Positions 7,641 to 17,652 of a stretch of DNA of 64,000 nucleotides are shown one piece after another (within the stretch, counting starts at the first letter, position 1; each line of letters begins with the position of its first letter). Under the pieces are notes generated by a model. That model did not search any database. It was not told the DNA's origin and saw only the letters and a list, made by a program, of their open reading frames with translations. The stretch comes from Desulfobacula sp964636495. Lineage in GTDB: Bacteria; Desulfobacterota; Desulfobacteria; Desulfobacterales; Desulfobacteraceae. The stretch lies in contig CAZWSL010000016.1 of assembly GCA_964636495.1 (NCBI GenBank), forward strand, positions 1 through 64,000, written 5' to 3'. The translations under genes and the position numbers were made by a program.

Positions 7641-9023
7641 ATGAGCAAAATAGAAGATAGAGTAAAAAAACTTGCCCAGCACACATTTGGCACCTGGAAT
7701 TTTCAAAAAGCGTGGACCGCACCTGCTTTTATTAAGGATGCTGAAGGTGTATATTTTTATGATCAGAATGATAAACCATATATTGATTTTTCATCCCAGC
7801 TGGTGTGTTCCAGCCTGGGACATAAAAACAAGGTTATTATTGAAGCCATTGTAAAACAGGCTGAAAAACTCTCCTATGTGGCTCCCGGCTTTGTTTCTGA
7901 AGTTTCAATGGATGCCATGGAAGCTGTCCGCTCCATGATGCCGGAGGGTTTGAATAAATTCTTTTTTTCAACAAGCGGGGCAGAAGCCAATGACGGTGCC
8001 TTTGTAATGACACGCCAGTCGCAAAGTCCAAAATATAAGATTTTATCCAGATATCACTCTTTCCACGGTGCGACATCTGCTGCAATGGCTTTTACAGGAG
8101 ACCCGAGAAGGATTCCTACAGAGCGTGCCAGATATACAGTTGAAGGTGTCATGTTTGCACCGGACTGCTACTGTTACCGCTGTCCCTTTGACAAAACATA
8201 TCCTGAATGTAATATCCAGTGTGCAAAATATGTTGATTATATGATGAAAGAAGACTGCAACATTGCAGCCATGATAGTTGAACCGGTTGTGGGTACAAAT
8301 GGCAGGATGGTTCCGCCTCCTGAATATTTCCCCATGCTTAGAAAAATCTGTGATGAAAACAATGTTCTTTTAATTGCAGACGAGGTTATGACAGGATGGT
8401 TCAGGACCGGGAAAAAATTTGCCATGGATCACTGGGATGTGGAACCTGACATCATGACAACTGCAAAAGGCTGTACTTCAGCCTATACCCCGGTTGGTAT
8501 AACTGCAGCCAACAGCAAAGTTTCTGATTACTTTGAAAATGAGATGTTCTGCCATGGTCACACTTATGCTTATCATGCACTCTGCCTCTCTGCCATTGCA
8601 CCTGCAATTTCAGAGTATCAAAAGCTGGATGCTTCAGGTATCCTGGTTGAAGGAAGTGAACACCTGAAAAAAGGATTGTATAAACTTGCCGACCGTCATG
8701 AATCTATCGGAGATGTGCGTGGAATTGGTCATTTATGGGGATTTGAACTTGTAAAGAACAGAAAAACCAAAGAGGCGTTCAATGTAAAGGAAGATAAGAT
8801 TACCGGTGCTCCGCTCATGACTGCAAAAGTGGCAGGTGAGTGCTTTAAAAACGGCCTCTATATTATGCCATGGTATGATAATCTTATTCTGGCTCCACCT
8901 TTGATTATCACTAAAGAGGAAATTGACAAAGCCCTGGATATTCTTGATAAAGCCTTGACCATTGCAGATGAAGAAGTTGAAAGTACAGGAGTTGAAGCCT
9001 CAAGAAGCTCAGAATATCAATAG
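7641..9023 (+). CDS. Class III omega-aminotransferase (probable beta-alanine:pyruvate/2-oxoglutarate aminotransferase)
   Basis: A 460-aa fold-type I PLP enzyme. The PLP lysine is K276 in TTAKGC; ADEVMTGWFRTG (metal/PLP Asp) and STSGAEAND (phosphate loop) are class III signatures. Relatives include beta-alanine and taurine aminotransferases. In this setting it should convert beta-alanine to malonate semialdehyde for the upstream dehydrogenase. Odd: a Cys-rich stretch at about residues 176-192 (CYCYRCPFDKTYPEC) that could bind a metal. AAGGGGG precedes the ATG. The 3' end is followed within 20 bp by preT, suggesting co-transcription. Confidence 0.85.
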   Translation: MSKIEDRVKKLAQHTFGTWNFQKAWTAPAFIKDAEGVYFYDQNDKPYIDFSSQLVCSSLGHKNKVIIEAIVKQAEKLSYVAPGFVSEVSMDAMEAVRSMMPEGLNKFFFSTSGAEANDGAFVMTRQSQSPKYKILSRYHSFHGATSAAMAFTGDPRRIPTERARYTVEGVMFAPDCYCYRCPFDKTYPECNIQCAKYVDYMMKEDCNIAAMIVEPVVGTNGRMVPPPEYFPMLRKICDENNVLLIADEVMTGWFRTGKKFAMDHWDVEPDIMTTAKGCTSAYTPVGITAANSKVSDYFENEMFCHGHTYAYHALCLSAIAPAISEYQKLDASGILVEGSEHLKKGLYKLADRHESIGDVRGIGHLWGFELVKNRKTKEAFNVKEDKITGAPLMTAKVAGECFKNGLYIMPWYDNLILAPPLIITKEEIDKALDILDKALTIADEEVESTGVEASRSSEYQ

Positions 9024-9041
9024 TAAGAAAGGAGATTGTCT

Positions 9042-10355
9042 GTGGATAAAAGATTTGATTACAGCCAGGCTGCAGCGGAAGCAGACCGCTGTCTGTTATG
9101 CTATGATGCTCCCTGTTCAAAAGGATGCCCGGCAAATACAGATCCTGGAAAATTTATCAGGAAATTTAAACTGAAAAATATAAAAGGTGCCATTCGTACA
9201 ATAAAAGAAAACAATATCATGGGTGGGGCGTGCGGTATTTTATGCCCCACTTCAAGACTTTGTGAAAAAGAGTGCTGTTCATCCAACCTCGATCGTCCCA
9301 TAAGAATTGGGAAGATACAGGAATTTCTGGTCAGGCATGGAAGAGAAACAGGGTTTAAAGTGTTTGAAAAACCAGATACAGTATTTGAGAAAGTAGCTGT
9401 TATAGGATCAGGACCTGCAGGTTTGAGCTGCAGTGCAGAACTTGCCAGAAAAGGCTATCAGGTAATTGTTTTCGAAAAAATGGCAGAACCGGGTGGAGTA
9501 CTGCGTTACGGTGTTCCCTCCCATAGATTCAGTGAGAATCTTTTGTCCCGGGAGCTGGAGGATATAACATATCTTGGTGTTAAATTTGAGTGCGGCTGTG
9601 CTGTTCAAAATCCCGGTGAAGCCCGGGAACTGCTTGACAAAGGCTATAGTGCAGTATTCATAGCTACAGGTCTCTGGGATTCTGCAGCTGTTTTAAATGA
9701 AAAGCCGGAAGGTGTTTTTAATTCAGTAGAATTTCTGGCAGCCCCCCGTTCAGGCAATATGAATATTTTAAATGATCAGGTTAAAAACAGAAAAGTGGCA
9801 GTCATCGGAGGAGGTTCTGTTGCCATGGATTGTGCCGGCCTTGCTTCAAAATCCGGAGCCAGCGATGTCTATCTTGTTTACAGAAGATCTTTCTGCCAGA
9901 TGCCTGCTGAAAAGGATGAACTCATCGAAACGCTGGAAGATAATGTGCATTTTATGATCCTTAACCAGCCCGAGGAGTATCTTACAGATGAAAATGGAAA
10001 GCTCGCAGGAATAAAACTGGTAAGGACGGAACTTTCAGATCCTGATAACTCGGGAAGAAGATCTCCTGTCGGGATTGAAGGTTCCCACTGGATTCTTGAT
10101 GTTGATACTGTGGTGGAAGCCGTAGGCAATAAAGCTTTTGATAATTCCCATGAACTCTATCCAGGGGTTGAAGTTGACGGCAGCAACCTTATTAAGGCAT
10201 CCCTGGATGACTGCCGTACATCTGACAGTGCCATTTTTGCAGGAGGAGATATCGTAAGAGGACCTTCCCTTGTTGTAAATGCTGTGCAGGATGGAAAAAC
10301 AGCTGCATCAGCCATTGATAATTACTTGAAGCAAAGGAGGAAAAGTGATGAATAA
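9042..10355 (+). CDS. preT: NAD(P)H-dependent dihydropyrimidine dehydrogenase, FAD/Fe-S subunit
   Basis: A 437-aa GltD-like flavoprotein. The N-terminus has the Cys-rich Fe-S region (CLLCYDAPCSKGC, GILCPTSRLCEKEC), then an FAD Rossmann motif (GSGPAG), an NAD(P)H site (GGGSVAMD) and a C-terminal GGDIVRG segment. With PreA it forms the PreTA complex that reduces uracil/thymine to the dihydro base or the reverse. I prefer the GTG at 9042 to the TTG at 9036, because AAAGGAGA ends immediately before 9036. The stop overlaps the preA start by 8 bp, so the two are translationally coupled. Confidence 0.92.
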   Translation: MDKRFDYSQAAAEADRCLLCYDAPCSKGCPANTDPGKFIRKFKLKNIKGAIRTIKENNIMGGACGILCPTSRLCEKECCSSNLDRPIRIGKIQEFLVRHGRETGFKVFEKPDTVFEKVAVIGSGPAGLSCSAELARKGYQVIVFEKMAEPGGVLRYGVPSHRFSENLLSRELEDITYLGVKFECGCAVQNPGEARELLDKGYSAVFIATGLWDSAAVLNEKPEGVFNSVEFLAAPRSGNMNILNDQVKNRKVAVIGGGSVAMDCAGLASKSGASDVYLVYRRSFCQMPAEKDELIETLEDNVHFMILNQPEEYLTDENGKLAGIKLVRTELSDPDNSGRRSPVGIEGSHWILDVDTVVEAVGNKAFDNSHELYPGVEVDGSNLIKASLDDCRTSDSAIFAGGDIVRGPSLVVNAVQDGKTAASAIDNYLKQRRKSDE

Positions 10356-11637
10356 AAAGAGTATTGATTTATCCATTGATTTTTGCGGGGTAAACTTCAA
10401 GAATCCTTTTCTTCTCTCTTCTTCACCAGTTTCCAACAGTGCAGAAATGGTTGCAAGATCTTTTGATGCAGGATGGGGCGGAGTGGTATTTAAGACTTTA
10501 AATTCTGATACTGTTCCGATAATCCATCCATCTCCCCGTATGCACGGGTATGACTATGGCAGGAAAAAACTGGTAGGCCTGCAGAATGTTGAAATGATTT
10601 CTGACAGGCCGCTGAGGGATAATCTTGCAGATTTTCTCTATTTAAAGAAACAGTATCCAGACCATGTGCTGATTTCCAGTATCATGGGTTTTTCCAATGA
10701 TGAGTGGGCCTACCTTGCAAAAGCTTCTGAAGATAATGGTGCTGACATGCTGGAACTGAATTTTTCATGCCCCCACATGTCTGTTGAAGGTGCCGGTCAT
10801 CACGTGGGAAAAGCTTTTGATCTGATTGAAAAATTTACAGCAACTGTTAAACAGTGTGTTTCAATACCTGTTATTGCCAAAATGACCCCGAATATCACTG
10901 ATATGACGGAGCCTGCCATTTATGCAAAAAACGGGGGTGCTGATGCAATTTCGGCTATAAATACGGTAAGCGGCATTTCAGGCATTGACCTTGATGCAGT
11001 TGTGCCTACTCCAAATGTTTTCGGACTGAGTTCCAACTCGGGAACTTCAGGGCCTGTTATCAAACCCATAGGACTGAGGTTTATCTCTGATATGGCAAAA
11101 TGTGAGGAGTTGCCTCTTCCCCTGTCAGGGATAGGAGGTATTGAAACCTGGATTGATGCACTGGAGTATTTTCTTCTTGGAGCTTCCACCGTACAGGTGA
11201 CCACCGGCATCATTCATTACGGGTATGATATTATCGAAGATATGATTGAGGGCCTGACGGATTTTATGGTTGAAAGAGAGATTGGCAACCTGTCTGATCT
11301 TGTTGGAAAAGCATTGGGCAGTCTTAAGACAACGGATAAATTTGATCTTACAAGGCAGGGACGTTCTGTATATGATCTTGACAAGTGTGTTGGCTGCGGG
11401 CAGTGTTATACGGTCTGTAAAGATGCCGGCGGTTTTGCCCTGGAGTGGGATGCTGAAAAAAGAGAGCCCGTTTTAATGGAAGACAGATGTTTAAGCTGTA
11501 TGATCTGCAGTTTTGTCTGTCCTGTGAAAGATCTGATTACGTTTAAGGAGATGCCTGCAGAGTGGGTAAGAGAGGAAGCCGTTGTAATGGATGAATCCCT
11601 GAAAGAGAAAATTAAATATAAACCCTTTATTCAATAA
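10348..11637 (+). CDS. preA: Dihydropyrimidine dehydrogenase, FMN/ferredoxin catalytic subunit
   Basis: A 429-aa protein with an FMN-binding TIM barrel of the dihydroorotate dehydrogenase superfamily (LELNFSCPH with the flavin-proximal NFSCPH, IPVIAKMTPN, GIGGIETW) followed by a two-cluster ferredoxin tail (CVGCGQCYTVCK and CLSCMICSFVCP). This is the usual PreA layout. It carries out the hydride transfer to uracil or thymine, with electrons from NAD(P)H through PreT. The ATG at 10348 has AAAGGAGG upstream. A neighbouring dihydropyrimidinase supports the catabolic direction. Confidence 0.93.
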   Translation: MNKKSIDLSIDFCGVNFKNPFLLSSSPVSNSAEMVARSFDAGWGGVVFKTLNSDTVPIIHPSPRMHGYDYGRKKLVGLQNVEMISDRPLRDNLADFLYLKKQYPDHVLISSIMGFSNDEWAYLAKASEDNGADMLELNFSCPHMSVEGAGHHVGKAFDLIEKFTATVKQCVSIPVIAKMTPNITDMTEPAIYAKNGGADAISAINTVSGISGIDLDAVVPTPNVFGLSSNSGTSGPVIKPIGLRFISDMAKCEELPLPLSGIGGIETWIDALEYFLLGASTVQVTTGIIHYGYDIIEDMIEGLTDFMVEREIGNLSDLVGKALGSLKTTDKFDLTRQGRSVYDLDKCVGCGQCYTVCKDAGGFALEWDAEKREPVLMEDRCLSCMICSFVCPVKDLITFKEMPAEWVREEAVVMDESLKEKIKYKPFIQ

Positions 11638-11668
11638 TTGATTCCATATAAATTACGAGGAGGAGAGT

Positions 11669-13054
11669 ATGCCAATGCTAATAAAAAATGGCTTAATTGT
11701 TACTTCCAACAACAGTTATTCTGCTGATATTTTAGTTAAAGATGGTAAAATAAAAGCAATTGGTACAGATCTGGACGGCAGAGCAGAGACAATTGTTGAT
11801 GCAGAAGGTAAATATGTTCTTCCCGGTGCAATTGATCCCCACACCCATCTGTCAATGCCATTTATGGGTACTTCAGCACAGGATGACTATGCAACCGGTA
11901 CAATTGCAGCAGCGTGCGGCGGGGTAACAACTGTTATTGATTTTGATCTCCAGCAGAAAGGTGAATCTATTTTAGAAGCAGTTGAGAGAAAAAAATCGTG
12001 GGCAGACGGAAAAGTTGCTGTTGATTACTCTCTTCACCCTGCTGTTATGGACCCGCGTCCTGAAGTGATTGATGAAATAAAAGATGCCATTCAGGAATAT
12101 GGAACTCCCAGTTTTAAGATTTTCATGGTTTATGATTTCAGGGTTGATGATGCAACAATGATCCGATTACTGCAGGAGACAAAAAAATATGGCGGGCTTG
12201 TGCAGGTGCATGCAGAAAATGTCCATGTTATTGATCACCTGAATGAAGAGTTTGAAAAGAGAGGAACTCTCTCTCCCTATTACCATGCCTTGAGCAGGCC
12301 AAATATTGCAGAAGAAGAGGCAGTATTCAGGGCAGCTAAAATGGTTGAGATGACTGACTCCAAAATCTATATTGTGCATCTCTCTTCCAAAGAGGGGCTT
12401 GCAAGGGTTAAAGAGGCACAGGACAGGGGGGTCAAGGTGTTTGCCGAGACCTGTCCGCAGTACCTGCTGCTGGATGAAGAGAGATATAAGGAACCGGGAT
12501 TTAACGGTGCAAAATATGTGATGTCTCCTCCATTGAGAACAAAAGAGAGTAATGCTGCTCTCTGGGATGGAATCAACAGAGGAAATATCCAGGTCCTTGC
12601 TACAGATCACTGCCCATTTGACTTTAACGGCAAAAAAGATATGAATGGCAAAGATGATTACCGGAAAATACCAAATGGTGCTCCCGGAATTGAAACGCTT
12701 TTAATGCTGATGCACTCAGAAGGTGTTGTAAAGAAAAGAATAACTCTGGAAAAAATGGTTGATGTTCTCTCAACTTCCACAGCTAAAATGTTCGGGCTTA
12801 AGGATAAAGGTGAAATAAGAGTCGGGAAAGATGCAGATATCGTTATTTTTGATCCGGAACAGAAATTTACCATTACACAGGAAAAACTTCACATGAATGT
12901 TGATTATACACCTTTTGAAGGTATAGAAGTTACCGGTATGCCCGTTGAGGTCTATTCCCGCGGTAAAAAAGTTTCCCAGTGGGAAAAAGATCATGTGGAA
13001 TTTGTTGGAGAAAAGGGCTATGGTAGGTTTATCAAACGGGAGCCCTTGACATAA
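11669..13054 (+). CDS. hydA: Dihydropyrimidinase / D-hydantoinase
   Basis: A 461-aa amidohydrolase of normal family length. Dinuclear zinc ligands are visible: DPHTH (His58, His60), the carbamylated Lys150 in SFKIFM, VHAEN (His about 183), IVHLSS (His about 239) and TDHCP (Asp about 316). It opens dihydrouracil to N-carbamoyl-beta-alanine. The ATG at 11669 follows GAGGAGGAG. It stands 31 bp after preA and 43 bp before the BMP transporter gene, so the whole 9-18.9 kb series is probably one operon. Confidence 0.93.
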   Translation: MPMLIKNGLIVTSNNSYSADILVKDGKIKAIGTDLDGRAETIVDAEGKYVLPGAIDPHTHLSMPFMGTSAQDDYATGTIAAACGGVTTVIDFDLQQKGESILEAVERKKSWADGKVAVDYSLHPAVMDPRPEVIDEIKDAIQEYGTPSFKIFMVYDFRVDDATMIRLLQETKKYGGLVQVHAENVHVIDHLNEEFEKRGTLSPYYHALSRPNIAEEEAVFRAAKMVEMTDSKIYIVHLSSKEGLARVKEAQDRGVKVFAETCPQYLLLDEERYKEPGFNGAKYVMSPPLRTKESNAALWDGINRGNIQVLATDHCPFDFNGKKDMNGKDDYRKIPNGAPGIETLLMLMHSEGVVKKRITLEKMVDVLSTSTAKMFGLKDKGEIRVGKDADIVIFDPEQKFTITQEKLHMNVDYTPFEGIEVTGMPVEVYSRGKKVSQWEKDHVEFVGEKGYGRFIKREPLT

Positions 13055-13097
13055 AGATATTTGCACAATAAATATTAAATCATACAGGAGGAGATTC

Positions 13098-14102
13098 ATG
13101 AAAGAATTTATGCAGAAACTAATGATCACACTTGCCGTGTCGGTAGTTATGGTGATTTCCTTTTCAGCCCAAAGCCTTGCAGAAGGAAAGATAAAGGTGG
13201 CAGGTATTTATACCCAGCCAATTCAGCAGAAATGGGATGCAAGACTTCATAATGCTTTGAAAGTAGCAGAAGAAGCTGGAAAAATTGAGTATAAGTTTTC
13301 AGAAAAAGTCTCAAATTCCGATTATGTACGTGTGTTGCGTGAATATGCTCAAAGCGGTGTTGATCTGATTGTTGGAGAAGCTTTTGGCATAAGCCGTGAA
13401 GCAAGAAAAGTGGCAGATGATTATAAAGATGTAGCATTTTTAATGGGTGATCCCTTTAAACCCCATGGTTCCAATTTTGCAGTATTTGATAACTATATCC
13501 ATGAGCCATGCTATCTGATGGGTATAATTGCAGGTACCATGACCAAGACAGATAAAATAGGTATGGTTGGAGGTTATGCCATTGGTGAAGTAAACCGACT
13601 GTTTCATGCATTTATGAATGGAGCACGCTCAGTCAATCCTGATGTCCAGTTCAAGGTTACATTTATCGGGTCATGGTTTGACCCGCCAAAGGCCAAAGAA
13701 GCAGCATTTGCCCAGATTGAGGCAGGAGTGGATGTGCTTTATGCTGAGAGAGCAGGAGTTGTTGATGCAGCAAGGGTGAAGGGAATTATTGCCTTTGGTA
13801 ATGTAAATGATATGAATAAGGAAGAAAACGGCAAAGATGTTGTGGTTACATCTGCACTGTGGCATATGGAGTCAGCCATTGACTATGCTGTTGAAGCTGT
13901 GAAAGCCAATAAGTTTAAAGCTGAAGATTATAAAGAGTGGACAATGATGGCTAAAGGCGGCGCATCTTTAGCTCCTTATTATGAATTTGAAGAGAGAATC
14001 GACCCTGAGATTAAAGATAAAATTGCAAAACTTGCTGAGCAGATAATAAAAGGTGAATTTACAGTAAAGATTAATGATAAAGAGCCTAAATCTACATATT
14101 AA
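13098..14102 (+). CDS. BMP/PnrA-family substrate-binding protein of a nucleoside ABC importer
   Basis: A 334-aa exported protein with a signal peptide (about residues 1-30: basic start, hydrophobic core, cleavage near SLAEG). The mature part matches the BMP family (Med/PnrA), with segments such as GVDLIVGEAFG, GMVGGYAIGEVN and GVDVLYAERAG. Family members bind nucleosides; some marine and anaerobe homologues bind other purines or pyrimidines. CAGGAGGAG precedes the ATG. The ATPase and two permeases follow at once, forming a complete importer that supplies substrates to the adjoining cytosine deaminase and PreTA/HydA steps. Confidence 0.88.
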   Translation: MKEFMQKLMITLAVSVVMVISFSAQSLAEGKIKVAGIYTQPIQQKWDARLHNALKVAEEAGKIEYKFSEKVSNSDYVRVLREYAQSGVDLIVGEAFGISREARKVADDYKDVAFLMGDPFKPHGSNFAVFDNYIHEPCYLMGIIAGTMTKTDKIGMVGGYAIGEVNRLFHAFMNGARSVNPDVQFKVTFIGSWFDPPKAKEAAFAQIEAGVDVLYAERAGVVDAARVKGIIAFGNVNDMNKEENGKDVVVTSALWHMESAIDYAVEAVKANKFKAEDYKEWTMMAKGGASLAPYYEFEERIDPEIKDKIAKLAEQIIKGEFTVKINDKEPKSTY

Positions 14103-14105
14103 TTC

Positions 14106-15650
14106 ATGCCTGTACTTGAATTAAACGGCATAAATAAATCCTTTGGCTCACTGATTGCCAATCACGATATATCTTTATCCCTGGAAAAGGGAGAAGTACT
14201 GGCTCTACTTGGTGAAAATGGAGCAGGGAAAACCACTTTGATGAATATTCTGTTCGGTCACTACAGGGCTGATTCAGGACAGATCAGGGTAAATGGAAAA
14301 ATTCTTGCTCCATGCTCCACTGAAAATGCAATTGAAGCAGGTATAGGAATGGTGCACCAGCATTTTACACTTGCAGACAACATGAGTGTACTGGATAATA
14401 TCATGCTTGGCACTGAAAGCCTTTTTGCCCTTCGCACCAATAAATCAGGAGCAAGAAAAAAGATCAGAAAACTCTCACAGCAGTTTGGCCTTGCTGTAAA
14501 CCCCGATGCCCGTATTACTGACATATCTGTGGGAGAACGGCAGAGGGTTGAGATTTTAAAGGTGTTGTACCGTAATGCTAAAATCCTGGTACTTGATGAA
14601 CCAACTGCTGTTTTAACACCACAGGAGGTTGATCAGTTGTTTGCGACCCTTGATTTAATGCTTTCCAAGGGGCTTTCCATTATTTTTATATCTCACAAAC
14701 TGCATGAAATACTGCAGATATCCCATCGTGTTGTTATACTCAGGCGTGGTCAAGTTGCAGGAGAGGTTGCAACAGAAGATGCTGACCGTGATATTCTGGC
14801 ACATATGATGGTTGGAAAAGAGATTGAACGCCCTGAAGTTGACCATTTAACTCCTGGTAAGCCAGTAATAGAATTGAATAACTTAAGTGCTGGTGGTAAC
14901 AAGAGAAAAACTGCTGAATTAAATCAGATCAATCTGAAGATCCATGAGCATGAAATTGTCGGAATTGCAGGAGTTTCAGGTAATGGCCAGTCAGTTCTGG
15001 CTGATGTCTTGTCTGGAATTCATGTCCCTGTAGACGGTACGATATCTTTTCTGGGAAAGGATGTTACCCGGACACGCTCTGATGAACTTGTGTCAATGGG
15101 TATTGGCAGAATACCTGAAGACAGACATCAGCAGGGTGTGATAGGTGATATGGCTTTGTGGGAGAATTTTATTATAGAAGACTTGAGAAAACTGCCTTTC
15201 TGGAGTTTTGGATGGCTTTTGAATGAGAAAGCATGCAGGGATTATGCAGACAGATTGATTAACAAATATGATGTGCGCTGCAGTAATATGGATGTTGATG
15301 CAAATCTGCTTTCCGGCGGCAATATGCAGAAGCTTATACTGGCAAGGGTTTTAGCACATAAGCCCAAATTTATTCTTGCCAATCAGCCTGTGAGGGGACT
15401 TGATGAAGGCGCAATTGCTGCAGTTCATGAAAAACTGTTTGAGGCTAAACGTGCAGGAGCCGGAATACTGCTAATATCAGAAGATCTTGATGAAATCTTT
15501 TCACTGTCGGATCGCATAGCAGTCATGCATCATGGACAATTGAGTATGCCTGTTGATATTGATAAAGCCACTGTAAAAGATGTTGGAGTCATGATGGCCG
15601 GTGATTTACAACTGGCAGGCAAGATGCAGGAGCTGGTCCATGCAGCTTGA
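14106..15650 (+). CDS. Nucleoside ABC importer ATPase (two fused ABC domains)
   Basis: A 514-aa protein with two ABC cassettes. The first has Walker A GENGAGKTT, signature SVGERQRVE and Walker B ILVLDEPTAVL. The second has a degenerate P-loop (GVSGNGQS) and signature LSGGNMQK with FILANQPVRGLD, as usual for the carbohydrate/nucleoside subclass where only one site is fully active. It starts 3 bp after the binding-protein stop with a weak ribosome site, and its stop overlaps the next permease by 8 bp. Confidence 0.92.
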   Translation: MPVLELNGINKSFGSLIANHDISLSLEKGEVLALLGENGAGKTTLMNILFGHYRADSGQIRVNGKILAPCSTENAIEAGIGMVHQHFTLADNMSVLDNIMLGTESLFALRTNKSGARKKIRKLSQQFGLAVNPDARITDISVGERQRVEILKVLYRNAKILVLDEPTAVLTPQEVDQLFATLDLMLSKGLSIIFISHKLHEILQISHRVVILRRGQVAGEVATEDADRDILAHMMVGKEIERPEVDHLTPGKPVIELNNLSAGGNKRKTAELNQINLKIHEHEIVGIAGVSGNGQSVLADVLSGIHVPVDGTISFLGKDVTRTRSDELVSMGIGRIPEDRHQQGVIGDMALWENFIIEDLRKLPFWSFGWLLNEKACRDYADRLINKYDVRCSNMDVDANLLSGGNMQKLILARVLAHKPKFILANQPVRGLDEGAIAAVHEKLFEAKRAGAGILLISEDLDEIFSLSDRIAVMHHGQLSMPVDIDKATVKDVGVMMAGDLQLAGKMQELVHAA

Positions 15651-16689
15651 ACTTCGTGAAAAAAGATCTCTTATCATCGCTGCAACAGCACCCATTGCTG
15701 CAGTGGCTGCAGCTCTGGTTTTCAGCTCTGTGCTGATAATGTGGACTGGTGAGTCAGTTCTTCATGCCTATGCCATGCTGCTTAAAGGTGCATTTGGATC
15801 TGGTTTTGCCATAACTGAGACCCTGACCAGGGCTACTCCTTTAATTTTGACAGGGCTGGCCGCTGCTGTAGCTTTTAAAGCAAAATTCTGGAATATTGGA
15901 GGAGAGGGACAGCTTTACTGCGGTGCTCTTGCTGCAACCTGGGTTGGCAGCGGTATGATATCCCTGCCGCCTGTTTTAATGATCCCGTTTCTGTTTTTAG
16001 CCGGCGCTTTAGCAGGTGGTGTTGCTCTTATCATACCGGTATTTTTAAAAACCAGGCTGAATGTGGATGAAGTCGTTACAACACTGCTGCTTAATTTTGT
16101 GATTTTATTATTTGTAAATTTTCTCCTGGAAGGGCCTTTAAAAGATCCGATGTCCCTTGGCTGGCCCCAGGCTGCACCCATCATTGATACAGGGGTTCTG
16201 CCTGTAATAGTAGCAAAAAGCCGTCTTCACATCGGCTTTATAATTGCAGTTGTTTCAGCAGCAGGTATCTGGGCTCTGATGCGCTTCACTGTCTGGGGGT
16301 TTGAGCTCAGAGCTGTCGGGCAGAACAAGACAGCCTCTTTGTTTGCAGGTGTTTCAATCAATATGACGGTATTGAGAGTTGCTTTGATAAGCGGAGGACT
16401 TGCCGGGTTTGCAGGAGTCACGGAAGTTGCAGGTACAAAAGGGTATCTTACTCTGGATATATCAACAGGGTTTGGATACACCGGTATTGCCGTTGCAATG
16501 CTGGCAAATCTAAATCCTGCTGGAGTTATTTTTTCAGCAGTATTTCTTGCTTCAATATATGTTGGTGCAGATTCAATGAGCAGGGCAATAGAGATTCCCA
16601 ACTATATAGCAGATGTTATTGTGGCTGCTTCAGTGCTTTCAGTGCTGATAAGCCTGATGCTGGTTAAATATAAAATCCGGTGGCGATAG
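15643..16689 (+). CDS. Nucleoside ABC importer permease 1
   Basis: A 348-aa membrane protein of the BPD_transp_2 type, with about 9 hydrophobic segments and the segment FKAKFWNIGGEGQLYCGA typical of NupP-like permeases. I start it at the ATG at 15643, which overlaps the ATPase stop (ATG...TGA overlap of 8 bp); a longer frame opens upstream but lies wholly within the ATPase gene. It pairs with the following permease to form the transmembrane channel. Confidence 0.9.
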   Translation, partial: QLELREKRSLIIAATAPIAAVAAALVFSSVLIMWTGESVLHAYAMLLKGAFGSGFAITETLTRATPLILTGLAAAVAFKAKFWNIGGEGQLYCGALAATWVGSGMISLPPVLMIPFLFLAGALAGGVALIIPVFLKTRLNVDEVVTTLLLNFVILLFVNFLLEGPLKDPMSLGWPQAAPIIDTGVLPVIVAKSRLHIGFIIAVVSAAGIWALMRFTVWGFELRAVGQNKTASLFAGVSINMTVLRVALISGGLAGFAGVTEVAGTKGYLTLDISTGFGYTGIAVAMLANLNPAGVIFSAVFLASIYVGADSMSRAIEIPNYIADVIVAASVLSVLISLMLVKYKIRWR

Positions 16690-16702
16690 GAGAGATAGAA
16701 TC

Positions 16703-17650
16703 ATGATTGATTTTCTGGAATTATTTCTCACTGCAGGTTTCTGGGCTGCAGCTATTCGTATTGCATGCCCGCTTATTCTGGGTACGATGGGAGAACTTAT
16801 AAGCGAACGAGCCGGTGTTTTAAACCTTGGTATTGAAGGTATCATGACAATCGGTTCCATGGCGGGCTGGATGTGGGTGTTCCAGGGAGGAAGCCTCTGG
16901 GGCGGTATTATATTTGCCGCAGTCGTAGGAGGAGTATTTGGATTGGTCCACGCTGTTTTTACTGTGCATCTCGGACTTTCACAGCATGTTTCAGGGATCG
17001 GGCTTACCATGTTTGCCTCCTCTTTAAGTTTTTTTATCTTCCGGATGATGCTGCCGGCAAGTACCACACCACCTAAAATCAAACCATTTGAACCTGTAGA
17101 TATCCCATGGTTGTCTGATCTGCCGTTTCTGGGTGAAGCAGTTTTTTCCCATACTCCGTTAACATATGCCTCTTTTGCTGTTGTACCTGTAGTAATATAT
17201 ATTCTCTTTCGTACTCCACTGGGACTGGCAGTGAGGATGGCAGGTGAAAGTCCTGCTGCAATGGAAGCTCAGGGAATTAATGTTCTTGTCATAAGGACAG
17301 GTGCAGTAGTGGCAGGAGGAGCATTAATGGCAGTTGGAGGAGCCTATCTGACCATGTCGGCATTTGATGCCTTCTATTTTGGAATGATAAACGGCCGCGG
17401 CTGGATATGTGTGGCCCTTGTTATCTTTGCCTCCTGGAATCCTGGCAAAGCTCTGTTCGGAGCCCTGCTGTTTGCGGGTCTTGATGCACTCCAGGTAAGG
17501 GTACAGCAGCTTGCAGGAAGTTTTATTCCATACCAGTTTTTTTTAATGGCTCCTTATATAATGAGCATTATAGCAATGGTGATAATGACAAGGAGGGCAC
17601 GTTATCCAAAAGCCCTGCTCATACCATTTAGAAGGGGGGAAAAGATATAA
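16703..17650 (+). CDS. Nucleoside ABC importer permease 2
   Basis: A 315-aa permease of the same family with the conserved LGTMGELISERAGVLNLGIEG entry helix (landmarks GELISERAG, NLGIEG) and LGLAVRMAGESPAAMEAQGI near the middle. AGGAGAG precedes the ATG at 16703. The gene is 13 bp after permease 1 and 2 bp before the cytosine deaminase gene, so transporter and deaminase are tightly linked. Confidence 0.9.
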   Translation: MIDFLELFLTAGFWAAAIRIACPLILGTMGELISERAGVLNLGIEGIMTIGSMAGWMWVFQGGSLWGGIIFAAVVGGVFGLVHAVFTVHLGLSQHVSGIGLTMFASSLSFFIFRMMLPASTTPPKIKPFEPVDIPWLSDLPFLGEAVFSHTPLTYASFAVVPVVIYILFRTPLGLAVRMAGESPAAMEAQGINVLVIRTGAVVAGGALMAVGGAYLTMSAFDAFYFGMINGRGWICVALVIFASWNPGKALFGALLFAGLDALQVRVQQLAGSFIPYQFFLMAPYIMSIIAMVIMTRRARYPKALLIPFRRGEKI

Positions 17651-17652
17651 TC